NCBI RefSeq assembly: GCF_002632485.1
Contig: NZ_NIBU01000003.1
Location: 62,001 to 126,000, forward strand
DNA length: 64,000 nt
Source: Xenorhabdus innexi
GTDB taxonomy: Bacteria; Pseudomonadota; Gammaproteobacteria; Enterobacterales; Enterobacteriaceae
Direction of reading: 5' to 3'
Under the pieces are notes generated by a model. The model was given only the letters and a program-made list of their open reading frames with translations. It ran no database searches and was not told the DNA's origin. This document shows, piece by piece, positions 10,285 to 18,545 of this stretch. A program made the position numbers and the translations under genes. The number at the start of each line of letters is the position of its first letter. Position 1 is the stretch's first letter.

Positions 10285-10358
10285 GTTTAATATTATTCAT
10301 CACTCTGATGAATAATTGAATTGATTATCTTCTGGATTATATTTTTATCATCGAATGA

Positions 10359-10556
10359 TTAATTACTTTTTTCTTTATCAGTTTTAGTTATATCTTTTTT
10401 TTGTAATGGAGGTTTTTGGGCTGATTTGCTCATTAAGCTATTAACATGCTCTAATGTTCTTAGCACATATTCCTTATCTTTTTCATCACAGTGCTTTGCA
10501 ATATATTCCAGCAAATGAGGTGGAACTATACAGCGTTGATTGGTTGAATTGCACAT
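10359..10556 (-). CDS. Free-standing propeptide-like protein of the protealysin (M4) family
   Basis: The 65-residue product aligns over residues 1-42 with the N-terminal propeptides of the two M4 proteases upstream: all three share a short polar start, I/V-P-P followed by a hydrophobic segment, a CDE triplet about ten residues on, and L-x-H-x-x-x-L-M. The prolyl pair matches the conserved PP motif known in protealysin propeptides. No catalytic domain follows: the frame ends 75 bases before the der terminator, after a Lys-rich tail. A TTAGGT sequence about 6 bases before the ATG looks like a working ribosome binding site. It could be a diffusible inhibitor or folding helper acting in trans, or a remnant of a third protease. 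Function is inferred only. Confidence 0.6.
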   Translation of the reverse strand: MCNSTNQRCIVPPHLLEYIAKHCDEKDKEYVLRTLEHVNSLMSKSAQKPPLQKKDITKTDKEKSN

Positions 10557-10705
10557 AATATACCTAACTTGTTAGTGTGTGAGCTTAGCATCTATATACC
10601 CGACATCTCTCAAGTCACCTAAAATTTTGTTGGCTTTACTGACTTACCCCTGTCACCATCACCGTTTTTATAAATATACGATGAAGTTTATACTGTTGGG
10701 GATTA

Positions 10706-10828
10706 ATGAGAAGCACCTACATCTCACCGGAGAGCAGCCTTTGGCTGGGTAAACTCGTTCTTGGTGAATTTGTCATACCCTTGCCACATGATGTATTGAA
10801 ATTCATTGAGTATAATCTACCTTGCTAG
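10706..10828 (+). CDS. Possible 40-residue small ORF, unrecognised
   Basis: An ATG with GGGG about 5 bases upstream opens a 40-codon frame rich in Leu, Ser and Pro, ending in LPC. It sits in the less AT-rich patch of the gap. I do not recognise it. It may be a fragment of a lost gene and may not be expressed. Confidence 0.2.
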   Translation: MRSTYISPESSLWLGKLVLGEFVIPLPHDVLKFIEYNLPC

Positions 10829-11056
10829 TCTAAATATTAGTCAAAATAATTAAACCAGTCATTACTAGAAATGTAAATTTTTTTATTCATTTATTTTGTT
10901 AATTCTATATGTGATAAGTAGATAAGATTTAAGAACCATAATGAATTATATACCATTGGTAATTCATACAATTAAGAAAATTGTTTCAGGTAGAACGGAT
11001 ATAATGAGAAAAAATAATAACCTGTGAAGTGGGGAAAATAGAAATATATATGAGGA

Positions 11057-11084
11057 TAAAAACAGGGGTTTTCCCAACCCCCGT
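11057..11084 (-). terminator. Terminator of the first M4 protease gene
   Basis: Read on the minus strand, GGGGTT pairs with AACCCC (11065-11070 with 11076-11081, outer pairs continue with one mismatch) and a TGTTTTT run follows. It suggests that the proteases and the small propeptide gene are not one simple transcript. Confidence 0.65.
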
Positions 11085-11105
11085 ACCAATAGTATTATTT
11101 TATTA

Positions 11106-12152
11106 TCAGCGCAGGACACCTACTTGATTCCACGCATCAGTAACATGATTTGAAACACTTTTACCAAAGAGTTTGTTGGCATTATTTACAGTCAATTTCG
11201 CAAAATCATCAAAACTTGCTTTGTTAGACAGGTTGTTATCTGTCAAAGTGTTATACCAGATTTTACCGGCCTGATCCCATGAATACCCTCCCAAATCCGT
11301 TGCTAACAGATAGAATGCTTTGTTTGGAATTCCTGAATATTTATGAACTCCACCGTTATCATTTGAAAAAGGAAGCTCTTCGTACTGATCCATGTGACCG
11401 ACTTGATCATCGTCAGAATAGGCGGCTCCCGGATTTTTGAACGAGCGCAGTGCAAGGTTGGGATCATTATCAGGGTTCATTTTTGGCCCGAAAATTCCCT
11501 GACCTATCAGCCAGTCAGATTCAGTGGATTTCTGATTATTGGAAAATTGTTTCACCATAATACCGAATACATCTGAAATAGACTCATTGAGTGCACCGGC
11601 TTGATAGGCATAGTCAAGGTCTGCTTCATATTGAGTGACGCCGTGTGTCATCTCATGCGCTGTAACATCAATACAGGATGTGAAACGATTAAAGTATGGT
11701 TTCATTCCATCACCAAAAACCATCTGATTATCTGCCCAAAATGCATTTGCATAATTTTCAAGATAATGCACTGTAGCGACTAACTTAAGTCCTTTATTAT
11801 CAATTGAATTACGACCAAAAATTTCTTTATAGAATTGATAAGTTATACCAAGATGCTCATAGGCCTCATTAATACTAATATCTCTACTTTCAGAAGAACC
11901 TTCAGTCCGCACTATTTTTGTACCAGGATACTTATCTGTATTTTTGGCATCATATATTATTCTGTCCAAATTTTTGTCAGATCCTGGATTATATACCAAT
12001 GATGAACTTCCTATGCCAGCATAATAATTCATTAAATTATAAGTATGATTTAATGCTTTTAATATTGGTGCCTTATCCTTTTCATCACAATTTTTAATAA
12101 TATATTCGAATAAGTTTGGAGGAATAATGTTGTGTATCGTGTTTTTGCACAT
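11106..12152 (-). CDS. Protealysin/PrtS-like M4 family zinc metalloprotease (copy 1)
   Basis: Thermolysin-family neutral protease. Propeptide at residues 1 to about 45 with the I-P-P motif, then a catalytic domain. The zinc and catalytic residues are all present: HEMTH (H166, E167, H170), the third zinc ligand E190 in GALNESISD with D194, and the transition-state histidine H270 in NDNGGVHKYSG. No Sec signal peptide is visible, as in protealysin, in contrast to thermolysin itself. The 348-residue length is normal for this short-propeptide group. A GGGG site precedes the ATG. Related proteins in Serratia and Photorhabdus are linked to virulence or protein cleavage in host cells; here that is inference. 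No gene resembling the emfourin inhibitor lies next to it. Confidence 0.93.
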   Translation of the reverse strand: MCKNTIHNIIPPNLFEYIIKNCDEKDKAPILKALNHTYNLMNYYAGIGSSSLVYNPGSDKNLDRIIYDAKNTDKYPGTKIVRTEGSSESRDISINEAYEHLGITYQFYKEIFGRNSIDNKGLKLVATVHYLENYANAFWADNQMVFGDGMKPYFNRFTSCIDVTAHEMTHGVTQYEADLDYAYQAGALNESISDVFGIMVKQFSNNQKSTESDWLIGQGIFGPKMNPDNDPNLALRSFKNPGAAYSDDDQVGHMDQYEELPFSNDNGGVHKYSGIPNKAFYLLATDLGGYSWDQAGKIWYNTLTDNNLSNKASFDDFAKLTVNNANKLFGKSVSNHVTDAWNQVGVLR

Positions 12153-12350
12153 AATGATACCCCGATTTATTTTTTGAATGCTGTGTGTTTTTGGGATCCC
12201 AATTAAATTATTAGCCTAAGTTGCACAGTTTTCTACTAATTAAATGCTTTTTCCTTTTTTCAAGTTTATTAAATTGTAAATGTAATAGTGAATTTAACGA
12301 ATGATTTTATGTTAATATAATGATTAAAATGAAATTAATGTTGTCATTCG

Positions 12351-13445
12351 TCAAGATATTATATTAATATTTTTACTGTCGTTTTTGGGTAACAATACAC
12401 CGACTTCTTTCCAGCACTGACTGGTAATGTGGGCGATATTTTTTCCAAATAATCGTTCTGCACTCTTAATAGTTAATGTGGCAAACTCATCAAAAGTAGC
12501 ATATGAAGATAAGTCGTCATCCAACAAAGTTTCATACCAGATTTTGCCAGCTCGTTCCCATGAATAACCCCCCAGAGCAATGGCTAGCAGGTAAAATGCT
12601 TTGTTAGGAATTCCTGAATATATATGAACTCCTCCATTATCCAGTGTAATTGGTAACTCTTCATACTGATCCATATGAGCAACCTGTCTGTCGTTAGAAA
12701 ATGCAGTGCCCGGTTTTATAAATGAACGTAAGGCAATATCGGATTTATTCTCTGGATTAAAATGGGGGCCAAGTATCTCTTTCCCTAATAACCAGTCGGA
12801 TTCATCCGCTCTTTGGTGATTGGCATATTGCTTTACCATTATGCCAAATGCATCTGAAATGGACTCATTCAGAGCACCAGACTGATAGGCATAATAGAGA
12901 TTAACTTCGTTTTGAATAACTCCATGCGTTAATTCATGTGCGATTACATCAATAGCGGAGGTAAAACGGTTGAAGTACTGACCATCGCCATCACCGAAAA
13001 CCATTTGCTTTCTTGACCAGAACGCATTTAAATAATTTTTACCATAATGAACGGTCGCAACTAATTTAAGTCCTCGATTATCGAGTGAATTACGACCAAA
13101 GATCTTATTGTAAAACTCATGGGTTTTTCCAAGATACTCATAGGCTTCATTGACGGCAATATCATCGCTGTCTGGCATACCTTCATTTCGGACTAATTTA
13201 CCTCCGGGGAATTCTTCTTTTTGTTCGGCATCATAGATAGTTCTGTTTGGTTTTATTGTTTCATCAGATTCTGTTTCATATTCTGTCTGTGAAGCATTTT
13301 CTAAGTCCGTAATTTTCATTAAACTATAAACATGATCTAATGTTTTTAATACATGTTGATTAGTATACTCATCACAGTGATTTGATATTTGCTCTAAGAC
13401 AAATGGAGGGATTAAACAACATCTGCTAATTTCTTGTTTTTTCAT
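12351..13445 (-). CDS. Protealysin/PrtS-like M4 family zinc metalloprotease (copy 2)
   Basis: Paralogue of the gene 198 bases downstream, clearly a tandem duplication that has diverged. Propeptide about residues 1-65 with a longer acidic spacer (TEYETESDET). The catalytic set is intact: HELTH (H170, E171, H174), E194 in GALNESISD with D198, and H274 in LDNGGVHIYSG. At 364 residues it is longer than copy 1 because of the spacer and a short C-terminal extension. No signal peptide. AAAGG lies about 9 bases before the ATG. Substitutions in the surface regions, but not the active site, suggest two active enzymes with different substrates. Confidence 0.93.
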   Translation of the reverse strand: MKKQEISRCCLIPPFVLEQISNHCDEYTNQHVLKTLDHVYSLMKITDLENASQTEYETESDETIKPNRTIYDAEQKEEFPGGKLVRNEGMPDSDDIAVNEAYEYLGKTHEFYNKIFGRNSLDNRGLKLVATVHYGKNYLNAFWSRKQMVFGDGDGQYFNRFTSAIDVIAHELTHGVIQNEVNLYYAYQSGALNESISDAFGIMVKQYANHQRADESDWLLGKEILGPHFNPENKSDIALRSFIKPGTAFSNDRQVAHMDQYEELPITLDNGGVHIYSGIPNKAFYLLAIALGGYSWERAGKIWYETLLDDDLSSYATFDEFATLTIKSAERLFGKNIAHITSQCWKEVGVLLPKNDSKNINIIS

Positions 13446-13652
13446 AATAATTACCTTTTTTTGCCAGTATTATGTTTGTTGTTTTGGGCGCCCATTTGCA
13501 TACTATCTATAATTTAAGTGACAGTCATTAGGTTAAATATTGACTTTTTATAACAGAATATTATTAATGAAAAATGATTAAGAAAATTATCAATCCATTG
13601 ATATGAAAATGGAGTGGTAATATTTTATTTGAAATTTAGATTAGAATAGTGA

Positions 13653-13692
13653 TAAATAACCCAATAGCATAAATATGCTACTGAGTTATTTT
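13653..13692 (-). terminator. Terminator of hemF
   Basis: Arms 13654-13670 and 13675-13691 pair along 17 bp. On the minus strand the two imperfect positions become G-U pairs, while on the plus strand they are A-C mismatches, so the hairpin is built for the hemF transcript. The 256 bases between copy 2 of the protease and hemF hold nothing else. Confidence 0.7.
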
Positions 13693-13701
13693 TGAGTTTA
13701 C

Positions 13702-14622
13702 TTATATCCAATCTTTTTTTATCAGAAATGATGTGTAGAGTTCTTCTTCCTGAGAATTTGGCTCAGGAGAATAATTATACTCCCAGCGAACTAAAGGAGG
13801 CATAGACATCAGTATAGATTCGGTTCGCCCGCCACTTTGCAGGCCGAATAGCGTTCCTCTGTCCCAGACTAAATTAAATTCGACATAGCGGCCACGGCGA
13901 TATAATTGGAATTGTCTTTCTCTTTCTCCCCAACTGATATCTTTTCTTCTTTCAACAATAGGTAGGTAGGCTGACAGAAAACCATTCCCCACAGCCTGTG
14001 TGAAATCAAAACAAGTATCAAAATTCGGACTATTTAAATCGTCATAAAATAAACCTCCAATACCGCGAGGTTCATTACGATGCTTAATAAAGAAGTAATC
14101 ATCACACCATTTTTTATATTTCGGATAAATATCATCACCAAATGGCTGACATAACGTACTGGCAACGGTATGCCAGTGAACGGCATCTTCTTTAAAACCA
14201 TAATAGGGAGTGAGATCAAATCCGCCACCAAACCACCAGATGGGGGATTCACCTTCTTTTTCTGCAATGAAAAAGCGTACATTTGCATGACTGGTCGGAA
14301 CATAAGGGTTCAGGGGATGAATAACAAGAGAAACGCCCATTGCCTGATAGCTGCGCCCCGACAGTTCAGGGCGGTGAGCGGTTGCTGAGGAAGGCAGAGA
14401 ATCCCCTGAGACATGGGAAAAGTTCACTCCTGCCTGCTCAAAAACCTTACCCGATGTTAAAACCCGGCTGCGTCCACCACCCCCTTCTTCTCGCTGCCAG
14501 CACTCTTCTATGAAATGGGAATGATCATCCAGACGTTCAAGTTGTTTACAGATTTCATCTTGTAATGAGAGGAAAAAATTCTTAACTTGAGATATATTAG
14601 CTATATTCATTTCTGCTTTCAT
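13702..14622 (-). CDS. hemF: Oxygen-dependent coproporphyrinogen III oxidase
   Basis: Cytosolic haem biosynthesis enzyme converting coproporphyrinogen III to protoporphyrinogen IX with O2. The signature region [21 protein letters not shown], the [12 protein letters not shown] motif and the C-terminal [18 protein letters not shown] stretch are all present. It is 306 residues against 299 in E. coli. The ATG at 14622 and another at 14610 are both possible starts; neither has a strong ribosome binding site. It is divergent from ypeA, as in E. coli where the two lie close together. Confidence 0.97.
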   Translation of the reverse strand: MKAEMNIANISQVKNFFLSLQDEICKQLERLDDHSHFIEECWQREEGGGGRSRVLTSGKVFEQAGVNFSHVSGDSLPSSATAHRPELSGRSYQAMGVSLVIHPLNPYVPTSHANVRFFIAEKEGESPIWWFGGGFDLTPYYGFKEDAVHWHTVASTLCQPFGDDIYPKYKKWCDDYFFIKHRNEPRGIGGLFYDDLNSPNFDTCFDFTQAVGNGFLSAYLPIVERRKDISWGERERQFQLYRRGRYVEFNLVWDRGTLFGLQSGGRTESILMSMPPLVRWEYNYSPEPNSQEEELYTSFLIKKDWI

Positions 14623-14750
14623 TCTGGTTAGTTTATGGCTATAGGCAGTATACCTGTTAGTATCAATGAACGCATTTTCATATTGATTCTGAAATGAAAG
14701 TAGTGCTTATTGACATTGAACTAATTGCTTATTGAACAGGCTGGCTAACT

Positions 14751-15173
14751 ATGGAAATTAGAGTATTTCGGCAAGAAGATTTTGAAGCCGTTATCACACT
14801 TTGGGAGCGTTGTGATTTGATTAATCCCGGTGATGATCCGGAACTCGATATTGAGCGTAAATTAACTCATGATGCTGATTTATTTCTGGTTGCTGAAGTG
14901 GCTGGAGAAGTTGTCGGGACAGTAATGGGTGGCTACGATGGGCATCGAGGTCATGCTTATTATTTAGGTGTTCATCCCGAATTCAGAGGGAGGGGCATTG
15001 CTAATGCATTGGTTTCCCGCCTTGAAAAAAAATTATTGGCTAGAGGCTGCCCCAGTATCTTAATCATGGTTCCAGAAGAGAATGATGCGACAATTTGTAT
15101 GTGTGAAAAAATGGAATACGATTATTGGGGACAGGAGCATGCTATATTTAATAAGCGCCTAATTATTGCTTAA
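14751..15173 (+). CDS. ypeA: GNAT family acetyltransferase YpeA
   Basis: A 140-residue GNAT-fold protein close to E. coli YpeA (141 residues). The acetyl-CoA binding motif A is visible as [23 protein letters not shown] (residues 74-96, Q/RxxGxG/A type). The substrate is not established; such proteins acetylate small molecules or protein amino groups. Its last 11 bases overlap the end of the convergent unknown gene on the other strand. Confidence 0.92.
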   Translation: MEIRVFRQEDFEAVITLWERCDLINPGDDPELDIERKLTHDADLFLVAEVAGEVVGTVMGGYDGHRGHAYYLGVHPEFRGRGIANALVSRLEKKLLARGCPSILIMVPEENDATICMCEKMEYDYWGQEHAIFNKRLIIA

Positions 15174-15645
15174 ATATCAATGGTAACTGGCTGAAATAGA
15201 TTATCTGTTCGGCCATTAATGGTATCTTCTTCAGAAGGTTTAGTAGATTTCTTGCTATTTTCTTTATTATATGATTAAGTCCAGACTGATATTTGATTTT
15301 TTTGATGGTATGTTTTGATATTAAACTATTTTTCTCTGTATTTTTAGGAATGATTGCAACTCTGACTTTCTCATGGTTAGTCTTAAATAAATGGTAATGG
15401 TATTTAAGTGATAATTTTTGGTTTTTTATCAAAACTTTCCAATTAGGTAGAGAAAGGTTACAGATTATATTGTTATTTTCAATCCTGTATGTTTTTTTAT
15501 TATGCTGAATAATAATGTTTTTTCTTATATCATTTCTTAGATATAGAATTTGGGGTGTTGCTGTATTTGTCATAACCTGTGTTGTTAAAAAACTATTTAT
15601 TACAACAGGGGAAATTGAAAAATCAATAAATAATATTGGAAGCAT
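15163..15645 (-). CDS. Hypothetical basic protein, function unknown
   Basis: A 160-residue frame read from the ATG at 15645, which has GGTGG about 5 bases upstream; the frame extends further to a TTG at 15669. The product is rich in Lys, Ile, Asn and Leu with a hydrophobic N-terminus (residues 1-20) that could be a weak signal or anchor, then a beta-rich part, then basic helices ([15 protein letters not shown] and [19 protein letters not shown]). It overlaps the 3' end of ypeA. In E. coli the membrane gene yfeZ lies between ypeA and yfeY, but I see no resemblance. Very AT-rich, so possibly acquired or a chance frame. Confidence 0.4.
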   Translation of the reverse strand: MLPILFIDFSISPVVINSFLTTQVMTNTATPQILYLRNDIRKNIIIQHNKKTYRIENNNIICNLSLPNWKVLIKNQKLSLKYHYHLFKTNHEKVRVAIIPKNTEKNSLISKHTIKKIKYQSGLNHIIKKIARNLLNLLKKIPLMAEQIIYFSQLPLIFKQ

Positions 15646-15859
15646 TTTCGCCACCATGGGGTTTAACAATTGGTTTATATTTATTCCATAGTCAATATGA
15701 TATTGGTGTTTTTGTAAACGATCTTATAACAGGATTATAAAATTATGCTGTTATTTATTTTTTTACATACCTCTGTATCAAGAAGGTAGTTTATTTATAA
15801 TTATCTGAAGGATATTGTGAATAATAAGACGGTAAGATAAACAAAGGTAACAAGTTGTG

Positions 15860-16483
15860 ATGAAAAGATATTCTATATTTAACTTATTTTTTAAAAAAAG
15901 GATTATGGCACTCAGTGGCCTTATAGGGAGCTCACTGTTATTAACAGCCTGTGCAGGAACATCTGGATTTTCATGGTCTTCCCTGTCTCCCTCCAATTGG
16001 TTCAGTCATGCTTTGGAGGTATCTGAATTGGGAATAGGGGGAGTCAACAAACAAACCGATATGAACTTATCGGCTATTAAGCAGGGGCTGGATAATCGAT
16101 ATCGTCTGCGTAGCGGCATGGAGATTAAAAATGGCAAATTATTCAGTGTAGTACAGGGAATGGAAGCGGGGCAGGTCAGAATTGAATTATCGGGTCAGAA
16201 CCATGGAAAAGTGGATAAGATTATTATTCTGGATGAAAAGGTGAAAACTATTTGGGGAACAAAAATAGGAATGCCTTTCTCCACTGTGTATGACAAAGCT
16301 TATGGCTCCTGCCATCATTCCGGTGATTCAACTATGCAGCAGAAGGTTATCTGTGTTGCTCCCCAAAGCCGAAATATCAGTTATGTATTTACTGGCATAT
16401 GGAATGGCTCGGAAGAGTTGATGCCTCCAGATGATGTGCTGAGAACATGGAAAGTTTCTGGCATTATCTGGAAAGCCAAATAA
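15860..16483 (+). CDS. yfeY: YfeY-type RpoE-regulated lipoprotein
   Basis: The 207-residue product resembles E. coli YfeY, a lipoprotein under sigma-E control. The N-terminal basic region plus hydrophobic core ends in LLTAC with lipidation at C31 (counting from the ATG at 15860). The middle carries the family pattern YRLRSGM, the WGTKIGMPFS block and a C-terminal TWKVSGIIW. A GTG just before this ATG (15857) is an alternative start; AAAGGT upstream fits either. The function of YfeY is unknown. The ypeA-yfeY-cys order follows E. coli. Confidence 0.85.
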   Translation: MKRYSIFNLFFKKRIMALSGLIGSSLLLTACAGTSGFSWSSLSPSNWFSHALEVSELGIGGVNKQTDMNLSAIKQGLDNRYRLRSGMEIKNGKLFSVVQGMEAGQVRIELSGQNHGKVDKIIILDEKVKTIWGTKIGMPFSTVYDKAYGSCHHSGDSTMQQKVICVAPQSRNISYVFTGIWNGSEELMPPDDVLRTWKVSGIIWKAK

Positions 16484-16510
16484 AAATACAGGTAGTATTT
16501 TAAAGATAAT

Positions 16511-16552
16511 CTCCCGGCCTACTGAATCATCTTCAGGTCGGGAGTTAATTCC
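16511..16552 (+). terminator. Terminator of yfeY
   Basis: CTCCCGGCCT pairs with AGGTCGGGAG (one G-U), continued by TGAA/TTCA after a bulge, spanning 16511-16544. The T-run after it is weak. Confidence 0.55.
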
Positions 16553-16629
16553 TTCTCCCTCATTTAGTAACCCTATATTTTTTATAGCTTATCTCGTTTT
16601 ATCATTTCTCATGAAAATTCGGTATATAA

Positions 16630-16655
16630 AACAGGGGTTAGTTAACTATCCTGTT
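16630..16655. promoter_or_regulatory. Candidate operator before the cysU operon
   Basis: Six-base arms AACAGG/CCTGTT enclose a palindromic TAGTTAACTA core, about 170-200 bases before cysU and next to TATA-rich sequence. CysB sites are degenerate, so this is only a candidate for CysB control. The rest of 16553-16731 is AT-rich with no gene. Confidence 0.25.
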
Positions 16656-16731
16656 ATAAATATTCTGGATACAGTATGGATAAATTATTGTTAAAAAACT
16701 CTTGCTGAATAGCTTGACGGGTAAGGTTTGA

Positions 16732-16827
16732 ATGAAGGGTTTGGCCGGATTACTGAGTAACTCTGATAAAAATCTGCTTCAACACGGGCAGTGTAATGGC
16801 GCACTTTTGCTAAAAGGGTGCCAATAA
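16732..16827 (+). CDS. Possible 31-residue leader ORF coupled to cysU
   Basis: An ATG with AAGG 6 bases upstream opens a 31-codon frame whose TAA overlaps the ATG of cysU (TAATG), the usual mark of translational coupling. The product (Leu-, Asn- and Gly-rich, two cysteines) is not recognised. It lies where cysP stands in E. coli. It could be a leader peptide or just a coincidental frame left after loss of cysP. Confidence 0.35.
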   Translation: MKGLAGLLSNSDKNLLQHGQCNGALLLKGCQ

Positions 16828-17660
16828 TGTTTATTGCATCCACTAAACGAGTATTACCCGGATTTGGGCTGAGTCTGGGTTGTAGCCTGCTTTATATCTG
16901 CCTGATTTTGTTATTGCCATTAAGCGCTTTAGTCGTGCAGCTTTCCAGCATGACATGGGAACAATATTGGCAGGTCATTGCGAATCCACAGGTTGTTGCA
17001 GCTTATCAGGTGACTTTACTGGCGGCGGCTGTTGCCAGCTTATTCAATATGTTTTTCGGAATGCTCATGGCATGGATACTAACCCGTTATCGTTTTCCCG
17101 GCCGCAATCTGCTTGATGGATTAATGGATTTACCCTTTGCGCTACCGACAGCAGTGGCTGGGCTAACGCTGGCAACTCTGTTTTCTGCAACCGGATGGTA
17201 TGGTTCCTGGCTTGCTCATTTTGATATTAAGGTCGCAAATACCTGGCTGGGCATTGCGGTTGCAATGGCATTCACCAGCCTGCCTTTTGTTGTTCGTACT
17301 GTTCAGCCGGTACTTGAAGAATTAGGCCCTGAATATGAAGAAGCCGCTCAGACATTGGGAGCGAACCGCTGGCAGACTTTTCGGCGGGTTATCCTGCAAG
17401 AAGTCTCTCCTGCATTGATGGCAGGCACGGTGCTTTCTTTCACGCGTAGTCTGGGAGAATTCGGAGCAGTCATTTTCATTGCGGGAAATATTGCGTGGCA
17501 AACCGAAGTAGCTTCCCTGATGATTTTCGTCCGGTTGCAGGAATTCGATTATCCCGCAGCTAGTGCAATTGCGTCCGTGATTCTGGCGGTATCACTGTTA
17601 TTGCTGTTTAGCGTCAATTTATTGCAAAGTCGCTTTGGCAAGCGGATCGGAGGGCGCTAA
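16827..17660 (+). CDS. cysU: Sulfate/thiosulfate ABC transporter permease CysU (CysT)
   Basis: Inner-membrane permease of the sulfate/thiosulfate importer. About six transmembrane helices. The EAA loop that contacts the ATPase is seen as EEAAQTLGANRWQTFRRVIL (about residues 171-190). Starting at the ATG at 16827 gives 277 residues, exactly the E. coli length, with AAGGG 8 bases upstream; the GTG at 16818 is less likely. Its stop overlaps the cysW start (TAATG). The periplasmic binding protein gene cysP, first in the E. coli operon, is missing here. Confidence 0.96.
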   Translation: MFIASTKRVLPGFGLSLGCSLLYICLILLLPLSALVVQLSSMTWEQYWQVIANPQVVAAYQVTLLAAAVASLFNMFFGMLMAWILTRYRFPGRNLLDGLMDLPFALPTAVAGLTLATLFSATGWYGSWLAHFDIKVANTWLGIAVAMAFTSLPFVVRTVQPVLEELGPEYEEAAQTLGANRWQTFRRVILQEVSPALMAGTVLSFTRSLGEFGAVIFIAGNIAWQTEVASLMIFVRLQEFDYPAASAIASVILAVSLLLLFSVNLLQSRFGKRIGGR

Positions 17661-18496
17661 TGACTGAATTTTCTGAATATACGCAGGTACAGCGCCCCTC
17701 AATAAACTGGGGGAAATGGTTACTGATTGGAGCGGGAATTGTTATCTCCGTCCTGTTTCTGGTCATTCCGATAGCGTGGATTTTTCTGACTGCTTTTTCA
17801 CAGGGAGTTGATATCCTTGCCCAGAATCTTTTTGACTCCGATATGCTTCATGCTATCTGGCTGACCGTGCTGATTGCTTTGATTACAGTTCCTATCAATC
17901 TGATTTTTGGAGTCGTCACCGCATGGCTGGTCACTCGCTTCCAATTCCCCGGCAGGCAACTGTTGCTGACATTAATTGATATTCCATTCGCGGTTTCACC
18001 TGTTGTGGCTGGGTTGCTTTATCTGCTGTTTTACGGTGCTAACGGTTGGATGGGGGAGTGGCTGGGGGATTATGACATCCAGCTAATGTTTTCATGGCCG
18101 GGTATGGTGCTGGTCACAGTGTTTGTTACCTGTCCGTTTGTTGTCCGTGAATTGGTGCCGGTAATGCTGAGTCAGGGCAGTCAGGAAGATGAAGCGGCAA
18201 TATTATTGGGTGCTTCCGGCTGGCAAATGTTCTGGCGTGTAACTCTGCCAAATATTCGTTGGGCATTACTGTATGGCATTGTTTTAACGAATGCACGGGC
18301 AATTGGTGAATTTGGTGCGGTATCCGTGGTATCCGGTGCGATCAGAGGAGAAACGTACACATTACCTTTGCAGGTTGAACTGCTTTATCAGGATTACAAC
18401 ACGGTTGGTGCATTTGTGGCGGCGGCTTTATTGGCAGTTATGGCAATTATTACCCTGATTGTCAAAAGTGCTTTGCAGTGGCGTTTGAGTCGTTAA
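17660..18496 (+). CDS. cysW: Sulfate/thiosulfate ABC transporter permease CysW
   Basis: Second permease of the sulfate importer, 278 residues (291 in E. coli; the difference is the polar C-terminal tail). Six predicted transmembrane helices and the EAA loop EDEAAILLGASGWQMFWRVTLP. Highly similar in wording to E. coli around the GEFGAVSVVSGAIRGET segment. Translationally coupled to cysU by a one-base overlap and 49 bases ahead of cysA. Confidence 0.97.
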   Translation: MTEFSEYTQVQRPSINWGKWLLIGAGIVISVLFLVIPIAWIFLTAFSQGVDILAQNLFDSDMLHAIWLTVLIALITVPINLIFGVVTAWLVTRFQFPGRQLLLTLIDIPFAVSPVVAGLLYLLFYGANGWMGEWLGDYDIQLMFSWPGMVLVTVFVTCPFVVRELVPVMLSQGSQEDEAAILLGASGWQMFWRVTLPNIRWALLYGIVLTNARAIGEFGAVSVVSGAIRGETYTLPLQVELLYQDYNTVGAFVAAALLAVMAIITLIVKSALQWRLSR

Positions 18497-18545
18497 TAGC
18501 GTTTGAATCGTCAGTATATGAAGGTCAGGAGCACAGGAGCAGGAT

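Larger units (their letters stand above)
10557..11105. other. Intergenic segment with a patch of less AT-rich sequence
   Basis: About 550 bases separate the small propeptide gene from the first protease. The part at about 10615-10800 is richer in G+C than its surroundings and looks like once-coding or mobile-element-derived sequence, but no transposase or clear terminal repeat can be seen. The rest is AT-rich and empty apart from the terminator at 11057-11084. Confidence 0.4.

Noticed and set aside
10359-13445. Prophage or complete genomic island around the proteases
   Set aside because: No integrase, transposase, phage structural gene or attachment repeat is visible at either border.
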